A stretch of DNA of 64,000 nt from Pyrinomonadaceae bacterium (lineage in GTDB: Bacteria > Acidobacteriota > Blastocatellia > Pyrinomonadales > Pyrinomonadaceae). Within the stretch, counting starts at the first letter, position 1. Each line of letters begins with the position of its first letter. The stretch covers positions 81,879 through 145,878 of the forward strand of contig JAVEDP010000038.1 in assembly GCA_030841085.1 (NCBI GenBank), written 5' to 3'. Below, in pieces: positions 43,475-51,276 of this stretch. Position numbers and translations under genes: made by a program. The notes beneath the pieces are model-generated. The model was given only the letters and a program-made list of their open reading frames with translations, was not told where the DNA came from and ran no database searches.

Positions 43475-44638
43475 ATGACTGACCTGCCGTCCGACTCAGT
43501 AACGAAAACACCTGCCGCGCTCGGGTTTTACATGCCCGCGGAGTGGCGCGCGCATGAGGCGACCTGGCTCTCCTGGCCCAAGGATCCTGAAACCTGGCCG
43601 GGACGCGTGCCGCAGGTTGAAAATATTTTTCTGCAGATGATGGCAGCGCTCGCCCCTCATGAAACTGTTAATCTGCTGGTCGACGATGAAGAGACTGAAC
43701 AGTCGGTTGGCGCGCGTTGCACGTTTACCGGCGCCGAGAACATTCGCTTTCATCGCATTCCTACCGTCGATTCCTGGATACGCGATTATGGTCCAAACTT
43801 TTTAGTGTCCGAAGTGTCCGACAAACTTCAGTTTGTCGAAGAAGCGTCGCAGGTGTCTGCTGCGACGGTAAGCGACAAACTAAAGTTTATCGGACAGGGG
43901 GACGGACAGCGGCTCGCCTTTAACGATTGGGTTTTCAACGCCTGGGGAAACAAGTATGAAGAGCTGAAGCAGGATGATGCGATTCCGCGACGTCTTGAGA
44001 GCTTGTTGAAAGTGCCGCGCTTCGAACCCGGCATCGTGATGGAAGGCGGCTCGCTTGAAGTGAATGGCGCGGGCTGCGTTTTGACGACCGAGCAATGCCT
44101 CTTGAATCCTAACCGCAACCCAGATCTAAGCAAGTCTGAAATTGAGCAGTATCTGAAAGATTATTTGGGCGTCACCAAAGTTCTGTGGCTGGGCGAAGGA
44201 ATTGTTGGCGACGACACTGACGGACACATTGACGACGTTGCGCGGTTTGTTGCCGAGAACACGATCATCTGCGCGGTTGAAGACGACCCGCTGGACGCAA
44301 ATTACAAACTGCTGCAAGACAATCTGAAACGTCTGCAAAAGATGACGGATGTCAACGGCCGAGCTTTTGAAATCATCACGTTGCCGATGCCAGGCGTGGT
44401 TGGCGGCGCGAGTACTGACAAGCGCAACCTCCATCGGCTACCCGCGTCATACGCAAATTTCTACATCGCAAACAACGTTGTGCTGGCGCCGCTGTTTGGC
44501 CACAAGAATGATGCGCGTGCTTTGGAAACTTTAGGGCGGCTCTTTCCTAATCGAAGAGTTGTGGAAATCAACTGCGAACCGCTGGTCTGGGGCATGGGAA
44601 CCATCCATTGCGTCACCCAACAACAACCAAAACCTTAA
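43475..44638 (+). CDS. aguA: Agmatine deiminase AguA carrying an in-frame palindromic insert
   Basis: AguA hydrolyses agmatine to N-carbamoylputrescine and ammonia. Family motifs: MPAEWRAHEATWLSWP, PTVDSWIRDYGPNF, FNAWGNKY, MEGGSLEVNG, GDDTDGHIDDVARFV and the catalytic Cys379 in GMGTIHCVTQQ. Between RDYGPNF and FNAWG, where homologues as I recall them have about 20-25 residues, this protein has about 43. The extra residues (about 110-141) are encoded by an inverted-repeat element at 43816-43895 and read DKLQFVEEASQVSAATVSDK in part. The site is a surface loop between two conserved strands, so the enzyme may stay active. It is third in an operon with aguB. Confidence 0.94.
   Translation: MTDLPSDSVTKTPAALGFYMPAEWRAHEATWLSWPKDPETWPGRVPQVENIFLQMMAALAPHETVNLLVDDEETEQSVGARCTFTGAENIRFHRIPTVDSWIRDYGPNFLVSEVSDKLQFVEEASQVSAATVSDKLKFIGQGDGQRLAFNDWVFNAWGNKYEELKQDDAIPRRLESLLKVPRFEPGIVMEGGSLEVNGAGCVLTTEQCLLNPNRNPDLSKSEIEQYLKDYLGVTKVLWLGEGIVGDDTDGHIDDVARFVAENTIICAVEDDPLDANYKLLQDNLKRLQKMTDVNGRAFEIITLPMPGVVGGASTDKRNLHRLPASYANFYIANNVVLAPLFGHKNDARALETLGRLFPNRRVVEINCEPLVWGMGTIHCVTQQQPKP
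43816..43895. repeat. Palindromic element inside the aguA coding sequence
   Basis: The outer arms 43816-43838 (gtccgacaaacttcagtttgtcg) and 43873-43895 are reverse complements with two mismatches. An inner hairpin GTCGCAG/CTGCGAC lies at 43846-43866. The element keeps the aguA frame open and adds a loop to the protein. Confidence 0.88.
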
Positions 44639-44652
44639 TCCACAGATCGAAA

Positions 44653-44792
44653 GAGCGGGGGCAAGCCCGCCTTCCCGACCTCGAGCTAGCTGAAGTTGAG
44701 CTTGCGACTTTAGCGTTGAAGACCATTCAGTCGGACTTGGACGCGACTCGTGGATTACCTCTCAGGTCGGGAAGGGTGGCTTGCCCACGCTC
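44653..44792. repeat. Inverted repeat overlapping the 3' end of the CCA-adding enzyme gene
   Basis: The arm 44653-44681 (core gcaagcc-gccttcccgacct) pairs with 44761-44792. A 23-bp stretch of the right side, acctctcaggtcgggaag and onward (44757-44779), recurs at 63977-63999. The right arm encodes the last residues and stop of the tRNA nucleotidyltransferase gene. Confidence 0.88.
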
Positions 44793-46195
44793 CCGTTGGC
44801 TGCATTAACTTCGGCGATAAGATTATTCGCTGTCTCTTTCGCTTCATCCAAATTGGATACGCGGCCATCGAGCTGCATTTCGTAAACTGCTTTTGTGATC
44901 TCGCCAACTCTTGGACCAGGCTCCATTCCCATTTCGAGCAAGTGGCGACCAAGCAATATCGGTGCAGGAGGTTGTAGCTCGACTGCCAATTCCCTTGCTC
45001 GCTGGATGAACCACTCCTGCGCTTCTGACCCGTACCACTTCTCGCGCGGCACCCAATCAGCATTGCGTCCCAGCGAATCGGCCTTGGCGACGCGATACAA
45101 CAGGTCCAGTTCACACTTGCGGGCCAGCCGGCGAAAAGCGCCGTCGCCCACCTCTTCGCGCTTTTTGAAAAACTCACCCGGCTTCAGATGCTCGCGGACC
45201 AGCGCAATAACCTGGGCGCGCACGTCGTAGCCGTCGAGCGTGTGGATATTCAGGCGATTTAGAAAAGCCGTTGTCGGGGCTACACCCGCTTCTTCATGAC
45301 CGCGGGAACGTAATCGTCCCTCGATGAACTCAGTCGTCGCCGGTTTGCCGAAGTCATGGGCCAACGCAGCCAGCATGACTGTGATCTGTTTCGCATAAGG
45401 CAGATCGCCAATCAGCGCGCGCGCGCCATCGATGACCAAACCAGTATGAACAAATACGTCGCCTTCCGGATGCCACTCAGGATCCTGAGGCACATCGATA
45501 AGCGCTCTGATCTCCGGAAACAATTGATCGAGCGCACCCAAATCGCGCAGCCATTTCACTCCCAGCGATGGCCGGCGCGAACGCGTGAGCAGTTTTTCAA
45601 TCTCGGCCCACACGCGTTCAGCCGGAAGGTCGGACAAATCAATCGCGCGACAAAGCTCAATTGTGTTGGCGTCGATTTCAAATTCAAAACGCGCGGCAAG
45701 TTGCGCCGCTCTTAGCACGCGCAGGCTGTCTTCAGCAAAAGTCTCATTCGAAACTACGCGCAGAATTCTCGCATCGATATCAGTGCGCCCATTAAATGGA
45801 TCGATGATTTCGGCCGTTAAGGGGTCCTGCAAGATGGCGTTGATCGTGAAGTCGCGGCGGCGCGTCGCATCTTCGATCGACATCGACGGGTCGCCCTCGA
45901 TTGCAAAGGCACGGTGGCCGCGACCAGACTTTCGCTCACGGCGCGGCAGCGAAACATCCAGATCCGGGCCGAGTTTGTAAACGGTGAAAGCTTCGCCAAC
46001 GACATTCACGGGTCCAAAGTCATCAAGCAGCGCGCGCAGATTGAGCGGTTCAACGCCGTAGACTTCCAGGTCCCAATCGGTCGGCTCGATGTTCATCAGC
46101 AGATCGCGCACACAGCCGCCAACCAGCAGCGCGCGACCGCCGGCGCTTCGAACCGCTGTCGCTAGGCTTATCACCTTTTCGGGAATCCGAAACAT
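44762..46195 (-). CDS. cca: CCA tRNA nucleotidyltransferase / poly(A)-polymerase-type protein with HD domain
   Basis: A class II nucleotidyltransferase that adds or repairs the 3' CCA of tRNAs. Residues about 15-190: head and neck with GGCVRDLLMNIEPTDWDLEVYG (metal aspartates in DWD), RRRDFTINAIL and LRAAQLAARFEFEID. An HD phosphohydrolase domain follows at about 245-360 (TVMLAALAHDFGKPATT, RSRGHEEAG), with a further helical C-terminal region. The HD arrangement suggests CCA-adding activity with phosphatase functions, but homologues acting on poly(A) exist. The C-terminal GSVGKPPFPT is encoded by a dispersed repeat. The start ATG 46195 is close to a heptanucleotide array. Confidence 0.9.
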   Translation of the reverse strand: MFRIPEKVISLATAVRSAGGRALLVGGCVRDLLMNIEPTDWDLEVYGVEPLNLRALLDDFGPVNVVGEAFTVYKLGPDLDVSLPRRERKSGRGHRAFAIEGDPSMSIEDATRRRDFTINAILQDPLTAEIIDPFNGRTDIDARILRVVSNETFAEDSLRVLRAAQLAARFEFEIDANTIELCRAIDLSDLPAERVWAEIEKLLTRSRRPSLGVKWLRDLGALDQLFPEIRALIDVPQDPEWHPEGDVFVHTGLVIDGARALIGDLPYAKQITVMLAALAHDFGKPATTEFIEGRLRSRGHEEAGVAPTTAFLNRLNIHTLDGYDVRAQVIALVREHLKPGEFFKKREEVGDGAFRRLARKCELDLLYRVAKADSLGRNADWVPREKWYGSEAQEWFIQRARELAVELQPPAPILLGRHLLEMGMEPGPRVGEITKAVYEMQLDGRVSNLDEAKETANNLIAEVNAANGSVGKPPFPT

Positions 46196-46198
46196 TTA

Positions 46199-46226
46199 GT
46201 CCAATGTCCAATGTCCAATGTCCAAA
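46199..46226. repeat. Heptanucleotide array (GTCCAAT)
   Basis: gtccaat three times, then gtccaaa, directly upstream of the start codon of the CCA-adding enzyme gene. Confidence 0.85.
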
Positions 46227-46288
46227 GTCAATAACAGGACGAGGGAAAAGATTGGTTGGAATTCAAGTGCAACAGTGGAATTCGTCTT

Positions 46289-46467
46289 CGCTCCAGGGGA
46301 GCGAGATGTTTATAGCAACGAGCGCACGCCAAAAACCTCGCTCCGTTAGGAGCGAAACCGGCCAGTGGAACTCTCTCTGCCGAAGCCGACGAAAGCCGTT
46401 GCGCTCCTACGGAGCGCGGAGTGGAGAAAGAACGCGGAGGCTATAAACATCTCGCCCCTCCCGGGCG
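46289..46467. repeat. Composite palindromic element (GAGCGAGATGTTTATAGC termini)
   Basis: The ends 46289-46316 and 46440-46467 are inverted copies with a strongly conserved part (gagatgtttatagc against gctataaacatctc). Inside are short perfect palindromes: cgctccgttaggagcg and gcgctcctacggagcgc. There is no open frame of note. The form recalls a small non-autonomous element (MITE-like), but no target duplication was confirmed. Confidence 0.75.
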
Positions 46468-46540
46468 AAGCGACAAACCATGTTCTATCGCACTACCAAG
46501 TTGAGTTTCACGTTTGAGCTTTGTACTTGTGCCTTTGGGA

Positions 46541-46900
46541 CTAATCTTCTGGGGATTCGACAAGGATTTGCACGCCGCGCGTTGACGGGATACAGCTGAT
46601 CACTTGCGCGCGATCGATTTTCGTGAGGTCGGTACCTGCGGCGTGCCAAAGCTTTACCCAAAAAGTTCGCGTGTCGCCGTGAATGGCAAAGGTCGAACCG
46701 TCGTTCATTACAGTCACCGGTACCGCCAGCACACCGTCGCGTAATTCTTCCAGCAACTCAGGAATGAATTGTTTGAACTTCTCAAACTGCACCAGCACAT
46801 CGCGGTCTTCGATTTCTGCGGGCGGCAACTCAACCGGCTCGTCCGACTCGAGCAGCAGACGAGTTTCAGTTTGTTCGTTTCGCTTTTTAACGATAGGCAT
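46541..46900 (-). CDS. Small uncharacterised protein between CCA-adding enzyme and GlyRS genes
   Basis: ATG 46900 (MPIVKKRNEQTETRLLLESD) is preferred; the upstream extension to 46966 only translates a heptanucleotide repeat (GLWTLDFGP). The 119 residues are acidic at the N-terminus, then helical (VLVQFEKFKQFIPELLEELR). A beta section follows (LAVPVTVMNDGSTFAIHGD, FWVKLWHAAG) and an Asp/Glu-rich end. There is no signal peptide and no catalytic motif. I do not recognise it. It is a separate transcript from glyQS by the spacer between them. Confidence 0.6.
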   Translation of the reverse strand: MPIVKKRNEQTETRLLLESDEPVELPPAEIEDRDVLVQFEKFKQFIPELLEELRDGVLAVPVTVMNDGSTFAIHGDTRTFWVKLWHAAGTDLTKIDRAQVISCIPSTRGVQILVESPED

Positions 46901-46908
46901 TGGGTTCG

Positions 46909-46979
46909 GTCCAAAGTCTAACGTCCAAAGTCCAAAGTCCTCGTAGCTAATCTTGACATTGGACATTGGACTTTGGACT
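46909..46979. repeat. Heptanucleotide arrays in inverted orientation
   Basis: The left side has gtccaaa, gtctaac, gtccaaa, gtccaaa (46909-46936). The right side has ttggaca-type units (46953-46979), reaching the stop codon of the glycyl-tRNA synthetase gene. Confidence 0.85.
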
Positions 46980-48351
46980 ATGCTTTCAATCTCTTCAATA
47001 AATATCCTTCCAGCTCTTCAATCTTCACGCGTTCCTGTCCCCACGTGTCGCGATCGCGCACGGTCACTTCGTTGTCTTCGAGCGACTGATGGTCCACCGT
47101 CACGCAAAACGGCGTGCCGATTTCGTCCTGACGCGCGTAGAGTTTGCCAATGCCGCCCGTGTCGTCATAAACCGCGCGCAAGGCGGGTTGCAACGAGCGC
47201 TTAATTGATTTCGCGAGTGCCACAATCTCCGGCTTGTTCTTGGCGAGTGGCAGAACTGCAGCCTTGATTGGCGCGAGCGCTGGATGCAGTTTCAAAATCA
47301 CTCGCGTCTCTCCTTTATCATTCGTCTTTTCCGTGTACGCATCCATGAGCACTGCCAGCACGGTGCGATTTACTCCTGCCGCCGGTTCGATCACGTATGG
47401 ATAGAAGCGTTCTTTGGTCGGTTCATCAAAGTATGACAAGTCATCGGTCGAATCAGGATTCAGACGCTTGCCTTCGGCGTCTTCCGGCTTCTTCGAATGC
47501 GTGCGCAAATCGAAATCGGTGCGATTGGCGATGCCCATCAACTCGTCCCATTGTTTCTCAGCGTCTTCGCGCTCCGGGAAAAAGCGGTATTGAACATCGA
47601 CGGTGCGTTTGGCGTAATGGGCCAACTCTTCTTTTGGCTGTTCGTACAGCCGCAGATTGTCGCCGGCAATTCCGAGTTCGAGGAACCAGTCGCGGCACGC
47701 GTCGATCCATTCCTGGTGAACTTTTTCGTCTTCACCGGGCCGGACAAAGTATTCCATCTCCATCTGTTCAAACTCGCGCGTGCGAAAGATGAAATTCCCC
47801 GGCGTTACTTCGTTGCGAAATGACTTGCCAATTTGGGCCACACCGAAAGGCAGTTTGCGCCGGCTGGTAGTCAAGACGTTGTTGAAGTTGATGAAGATTC
47901 CCTGCGCTGTTTCAGGGCGCAAATACACCAACGAAGAATCGTCATCTTCCGACGCGGCGCCGACGTGCGTGCGAAACATCAGATTGAATGGACGCGGCTC
48001 GGTTAGATCCTTTGATCCACAATTCGGGCACTTGCCATCGTTCAACTTGTCCGCACGCAGGCGCGTCTTGCACTCGCGACAATCAACCAGCGGATCGCTA
48101 AACGTATCTTCGTGGCCCGAATACTTCCATACCAATCGATTCAGGATGATTGACGAATCGAGTCCTTCAATGTCGTCGCGCTCATAAACCATCCAACGCC
48201 ACCATGCCTGCTTTACGTTATTGCAAAGCTCGACGCCGAGCGGGCCATAGTCCCAGGCGCTGCCCAAGCCGCCGTAGATTTCGGAAGAGGGATAGACAAA
48301 CCCCCGCCGCTTGGCGAGAGATACGATAGTTTCGATGTTAGGAGCTGTCAT
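46978..48351 (-). CDS. glyQS: Glycyl-tRNA synthetase (dimeric alpha2 type)
   Basis: A class II synthetase that charges tRNA-Gly. The eukaryote/archaea-like single-chain form is clear: FVYPSSEIYGGLGSAWDYGP (motif 1 side), zinc-like CRECKTRLRADKL...CPNCG at about 91-114, motif 2 FRNEVTPGNFIFRTREFEQ, and motif 3 EPAAGVNRTVLAVLMDAY. A C-terminal anticodon-binding domain follows (LHPALAPIKAAVLPL ... VRDRDTWGQERV). The length of 457 residues fits bacterial members. ATG 48351 is the obvious start. Heptanucleotide arrays flank both ends. Confidence 0.96.
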   Translation of the reverse strand: MTAPNIETIVSLAKRRGFVYPSSEIYGGLGSAWDYGPLGVELCNNVKQAWWRWMVYERDDIEGLDSSIILNRLVWKYSGHEDTFSDPLVDCRECKTRLRADKLNDGKCPNCGSKDLTEPRPFNLMFRTHVGAASEDDDSSLVYLRPETAQGIFINFNNVLTTSRRKLPFGVAQIGKSFRNEVTPGNFIFRTREFEQMEMEYFVRPGEDEKVHQEWIDACRDWFLELGIAGDNLRLYEQPKEELAHYAKRTVDVQYRFFPEREDAEKQWDELMGIANRTDFDLRTHSKKPEDAEGKRLNPDSTDDLSYFDEPTKERFYPYVIEPAAGVNRTVLAVLMDAYTEKTNDKGETRVILKLHPALAPIKAAVLPLAKNKPEIVALAKSIKRSLQPALRAVYDDTGGIGKLYARQDEIGTPFCVTVDHQSLEDNEVTVRDRDTWGQERVKIEELEGYLLKRLKA

Positions 48352-48356
48352 AAGAG

Positions 48357-48461
48357 CGTGAATCGTAAATCGTAAATCGTGAATAGTAAAACGCGCATTC
48401 CCAGATCATCGCTCCTTTGGGCATGACTCCTAACGATTCACGATTTACGATTCCCGATTCA
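48357..48461. repeat. Heptanucleotide arrays (CGTAAAT / CGATTTA) in inverted orientation
   Basis: Left: cgtgaat, cgtaaat, cgtaaat, cgtgaat (48357-48384). Right: cgattca, cgattta, cgattcc, cgattca (48434-48461). It lies directly upstream of the glyQS start. Confidence 0.88.
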
Positions 48462-48527
48462 CGAAAAAAGGAGCGCCACGATGCGCGCTCCTTTCTCCAA
48501 ACCAAACTAAAACAAGGTGAACGAAAA

Positions 48528-48731
48528 CTATCTGCTCGGCGCCGGCGCGGCCGGGGCTGGCGCTGCGGGCGCGGGCGCCGCGGGCGCTTGTACGTTGACG
48601 TTAACCTTCGTGCCGCCGCCGCCAAATAACCGGCCTCTAAACGCAAACAAAACAACCACCACGATGATAATAAAGATCACCAGAACCGCGACGACGCCTG
48701 CGCTGCCGCCACCATCACCATTGTCACCCAT
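48528..48731 (-). CDS. Small membrane protein with Pro-Ala repeat tail, 67 aa
   Basis: ATG 48731 is clear: GGAGG lies 6 nt upstream. A Gly-rich lead ([12 protein letters not shown]) comes first. One transmembrane helix ([19 protein letters not shown]) follows, then a basic stop (RGRLFGGGG), then KVNVNV and repeated PAAPA units. Topology suggests an outside or periplasmic Pro-Ala stalk. Similar short proteins occur widely without known function. The next gene downstream (minus strand) is the small hypothetical at 46541, beyond glyQS. Confidence 0.78.
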   Translation of the reverse strand: MGDNGDGGGSAGVVAVLVIFIIIVVVVLFAFRGRLFGGGGTKVNVNVQAPAAPAPAAPAPAAPAPSR

Positions 48732-48860
48732 GAGCAGCCTCCTGTTGTGGGAGTTAAGAAAACTAGCGAGGGGGATGCGGCAATGATTACCACAGGCAAA
48801 AGGGTAGGTCAATCGTCGTCACAGCTTTGCAAAAAAAGACTCCGATTACGAGTCAACGCG

Positions 48861-49028
48861 GCGCACTCTCATTAGCACCTTGGCTTCAGCCCGGTGACCA
48901 AGACCGGTGACATGAACTTCCAACCGTTTCAACGGTTTCCGACGTCGTCAGGGAAACCGTTAAAACGGTTAGGAAAGCGGAACCTTTCCTCTACCACCGG
49001 GCTGAAGCCACGGTGCTAATGAGAGCGC
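48861..49028. repeat. Inverted repeat with GGCTTCAGCCCGGTG arms and AACCGTT core
   Basis: Arms 48861-48896 and 48995-49028 are inverted copies with a few mismatches (cattagcacc-ttggcttcagcccggtg). The centre has paired aaccgtttcaacggttt and aaaccgttaaaacggtt. The 458-bp spacer 48732-49189 holds this element and a terminator, and no gene. Confidence 0.85.
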
Positions 49029-49121
49029 TTCGCGTTATGCGTGTTACTCGAAGCTGTGAAAGGTATTAGCCCGTCAGTCATGGGCGACTATTTCTGTAAG
49101 GCTAATCGTCACACAAAAAGA

Positions 49122-49153
49122 AAGGGAGACAAGTCTTTCGACTAATCTCCCTT
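49122..49153 (-). terminator. Rho-independent terminator of the PEGA/OmpA-like gene
   Basis: An 8-bp stem (aagggaga/tctccctt) contains an inner agtc/gact stem. On the minus strand it is followed by ctttctttttg. It lies 37 bp past the stop of the gene at 49190. Confidence 0.85.
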
Positions 49154-49189
49154 GGTCTGCCTTATCGGCCTGGTTGTTGTTTTAGTTAG

Positions 49190-50242
49190 TTAACGACGGC
49201 CTCGGCGGCGTGGCGCTCGGCGCCGTGGCGATGCAGCAGCTCCCGCGGCCGGTCTGACGTCGCCCGCCTGAACGGTCGGCGTAGGTTGCGGTGGTGTCGC
49301 TCCGCGCGGAACGATCCACAACTCGACGCAGTCTTCTTCGCGGAACCCGCCGTTGAGAACCACGATTCGAGATTGATCGATTCCTCGCTGTGCCACCAGG
49401 TAATCGCGAGCGCGTGCGCCAAGCAAATCTGCCTGACCAATGCGACTCGATCTACCACCATAAGCAATGACGTAGGTCGTGGTGGACGGATCGTTTTGCA
49501 AGTCAACCGCCAGATTGTCGAGACGAGCCTTCTGATCGTCGAACGAGCAACTGCAGCAAACGTCAAATTGTCGCGAAGGATTCTCGCGTGGCGGCGTAGG
49601 CGGCACGTAGGTCGTCGCTTGCGTCGTCTGGCGGCAGGCGCTATCGCCCGAGCCGTCATCCACTACCAGTATCGCGGTTATCTTTTGTCCCGCCAGACCG
49701 GTCGAGTCCACTGTGATCGTCGGCGTGCCTAAGCCTGAAAGTATCTTGGCATTGGCAGGACTGACGGTCCACGTGTAGTTGAGTGGCGAACTGCCCGTGT
49801 AGGCAACGTCGGCGGTGTAGGTAATTATTTCGCCTTCGTTAACCTGCGCCGGAGCTGAGACATTTACAGGATATGGGCAAGGAGACTTCATTGGCGGCGC
49901 CGGTCTGTAATTAAGCGCAACGCATTTAATGCGGCCGCCTTCGAGATCGATCTCACGGGTCCAGTGCTGACCGCCGGGCAAAGTGATCACGATCGTGTGC
50001 ACGCCGGGGTCGCGATCGAAAGCTCGATAGTCAGTGGAGGTCTCGCCTTCAGGACGGCCATCGATTTCAATCGGCAGTCCAGCGGGCGTGCTCTGAATTT
50101 TGATGGTGCCATATTTCGCCGGCCGTCGCTTCTTGGCGTAGGCGGTGGAAGCCGGATGGACCATGCAGAAACTGACAGCCAGTAACGCCGCGAAAGCGAA
50201 CTTGCCGTAGTTGCGTTTGTGTCGAAGGATTTGTCTAAACAT
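49190..50242 (-). CDS. Exported PEGA-domain protein with PKD-like and OmpA-like C-terminal domains
   Basis: A signal peptide (FAFAALLAVSFCMVHPASTAYA) is followed by a PEGA domain at about 43-115 (YGTIKIQSTPAGLPIEIDGR, GVHTIVITLPGGQHW). An Ig/PKD-like domain lies at about 128-205 (SAPAQVNEGEIITYTADVAY, ILVVDDGSGDSACRQ). An OmpA-like peptidoglycan-binding fold lies at about 230-320 (FDVCCSCSFDDQKARLDNLA, RARDYLVAQRGIDQSRIVVL). The tail is Arg-rich. The OmpA part would hold the protein to the cell wall. Only 5 bp separate it from the upstream PEP-CTERM gene, so the two form an operon. Confidence 0.82.
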   Translation of the reverse strand: MFRQILRHKRNYGKFAFAALLAVSFCMVHPASTAYAKKRRPAKYGTIKIQSTPAGLPIEIDGRPEGETSTDYRAFDRDPGVHTIVITLPGGQHWTREIDLEGGRIKCVALNYRPAPPMKSPCPYPVNVSAPAQVNEGEIITYTADVAYTGSSPLNYTWTVSPANAKILSGLGTPTITVDSTGLAGQKITAILVVDDGSGDSACRQTTQATTYVPPTPPRENPSRQFDVCCSCSFDDQKARLDNLAVDLQNDPSTTTYVIAYGGRSSRIGQADLLGARARDYLVAQRGIDQSRIVVLNGGFREEDCVELWIVPRGATPPQPTPTVQAGDVRPAAGAAASPRRRAPRRRGRR

Positions 50243-50247
50243 TTTGA

Positions 50248-50901
50248 TTAGGCCTCCTCCGCATTCTGAATTTGCGCGGCCAATTTGCCACGAGCATAAC
50301 GCCGGCGCAATCCCGCTCCGAAAGCCGCCAGGCCTGAGCCAAACAACAAGAGTGATGCGGGCTCGGGAACTTCAGGCGTTGGTGGTGGTGTCGGTGTAGT
50401 CGGCGGTGTCGGCGTCTCGCAATGATCGCAACCGTGAATGAAGAAGAACGGAATCGCTGCCAGGAACAGTAATGGCCATTTCGGGAAGCCGCCGCCTGGG
50501 ACAGTGATCTCGCCACAGTCACATATCGTTCCTTCGACGTCGCCTTGATCGACGACTTCAACACCGGCTTGTGGCTCGGCGCTGACGGCAACTCCTGCGA
50601 GCAACGTGTCCGCCGTGGTAGCCGTGGCAACGTCGCCAGTGGTGTTGTCGGGAATGACATCTGCGCCGGCGGCAGATGTCTGCTGCGCGGTGGATGTAAC
50701 CGGTGAAGCGCCGTCGCCGTCAGCCACGAGCGAACTCATGTTTTGGGAGACTGTGCGGAGCCGAAGCTCTGGAGGATTTTGGTAGCCGCCAATCACTTGA
50801 ATCACCTGGCTGATTGCCACGGGCGCCGCATGGGTGGGCGCGCCGCACAAAAGCAGGAGACTGAGCGTTAGGGCAATTGGGCGAAAGGCTCGACTCATCA
50901 T
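50248..50901 (-). CDS. PEP-CTERM-anchored exported protein
   Basis: A signal peptide (IALTLSLLLLCGAPTHAA) and a C-terminal PEP-CTERM sorting signal: VPEPASLLLFGSGL, a hydrophobic stretch and the basic end LRRRYARGK. Exosortase cleaves at such signals and releases or anchors the protein at the envelope. The middle is low in hydrophobics, acidic and threonine-rich (AQQTSAAGADVIPDNTTGDV), with a short second hydrophobic run (WPLLFLAAIPFFF) before a Cys/His/Pro-rich linker. No exosortase gene is in the window. It is co-transcribed with the PEGA/OmpA gene. Start ATG 50901 or 50898. Confidence 0.85.
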   Translation of the reverse strand: MMSRAFRPIALTLSLLLLCGAPTHAAPVAISQVIQVIGGYQNPPELRLRTVSQNMSSLVADGDGASPVTSTAQQTSAAGADVIPDNTTGDVATATTADTLLAGVAVSAEPQAGVEVVDQGDVEGTICDCGEITVPGGGFPKWPLLFLAAIPFFFIHGCDHCETPTPPTTPTPPPTPEVPEPASLLLFGSGLAAFGAGLRRRYARGKLAAQIQNAEEA

Positions 50902-51112
50902 CGGTTGAAAGTCCCTCCTCGGAATCTTCCCTTACATTGAAAGGGAAACGATATACAACGTTTAACTGTGAACTTCTGAAGCGAAAGCTTATGTTTTATC
51001 GCGTTCTGCTTTAAATAGCGCAAAGCGCTTTCGCTGGTTGATAGGAAAAGATGGTTAATACAAAAGGGATTCCAATTTCGGTGCGGCTTTTGCTGAGGCT
51101 AACTCGAATAAA

Positions 51113-51143
51113 AAAGGAGGTTTGCATGCGGCAAACCTCCTTT
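51113..51143 (-). terminator. Rho-independent terminator downstream of pnp
   Basis: A 13-bp stem (aaaggaggtttgc/gcaaacctccttt) with a 5-nt loop is followed on the minus strand by ttttattcg. Near it, at 51168-51190, are period-7 units (tttcaga, tttgaga, tttcaga). The rest of 50902-51276 shows no gene. Confidence 0.9.
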
Positions 51144-51276
51144 CGAAAACTAACAACTGGTTTGAAATTTCAGATTTGAGATTTCAGATCGCAAATCCAA
51201 GCTAATGGCAGCTCCAAATTCTTGAAGAGCTACGGATTCGGTCGAAGAGACGGCGCAACTAACCGCACCCTCTGGA

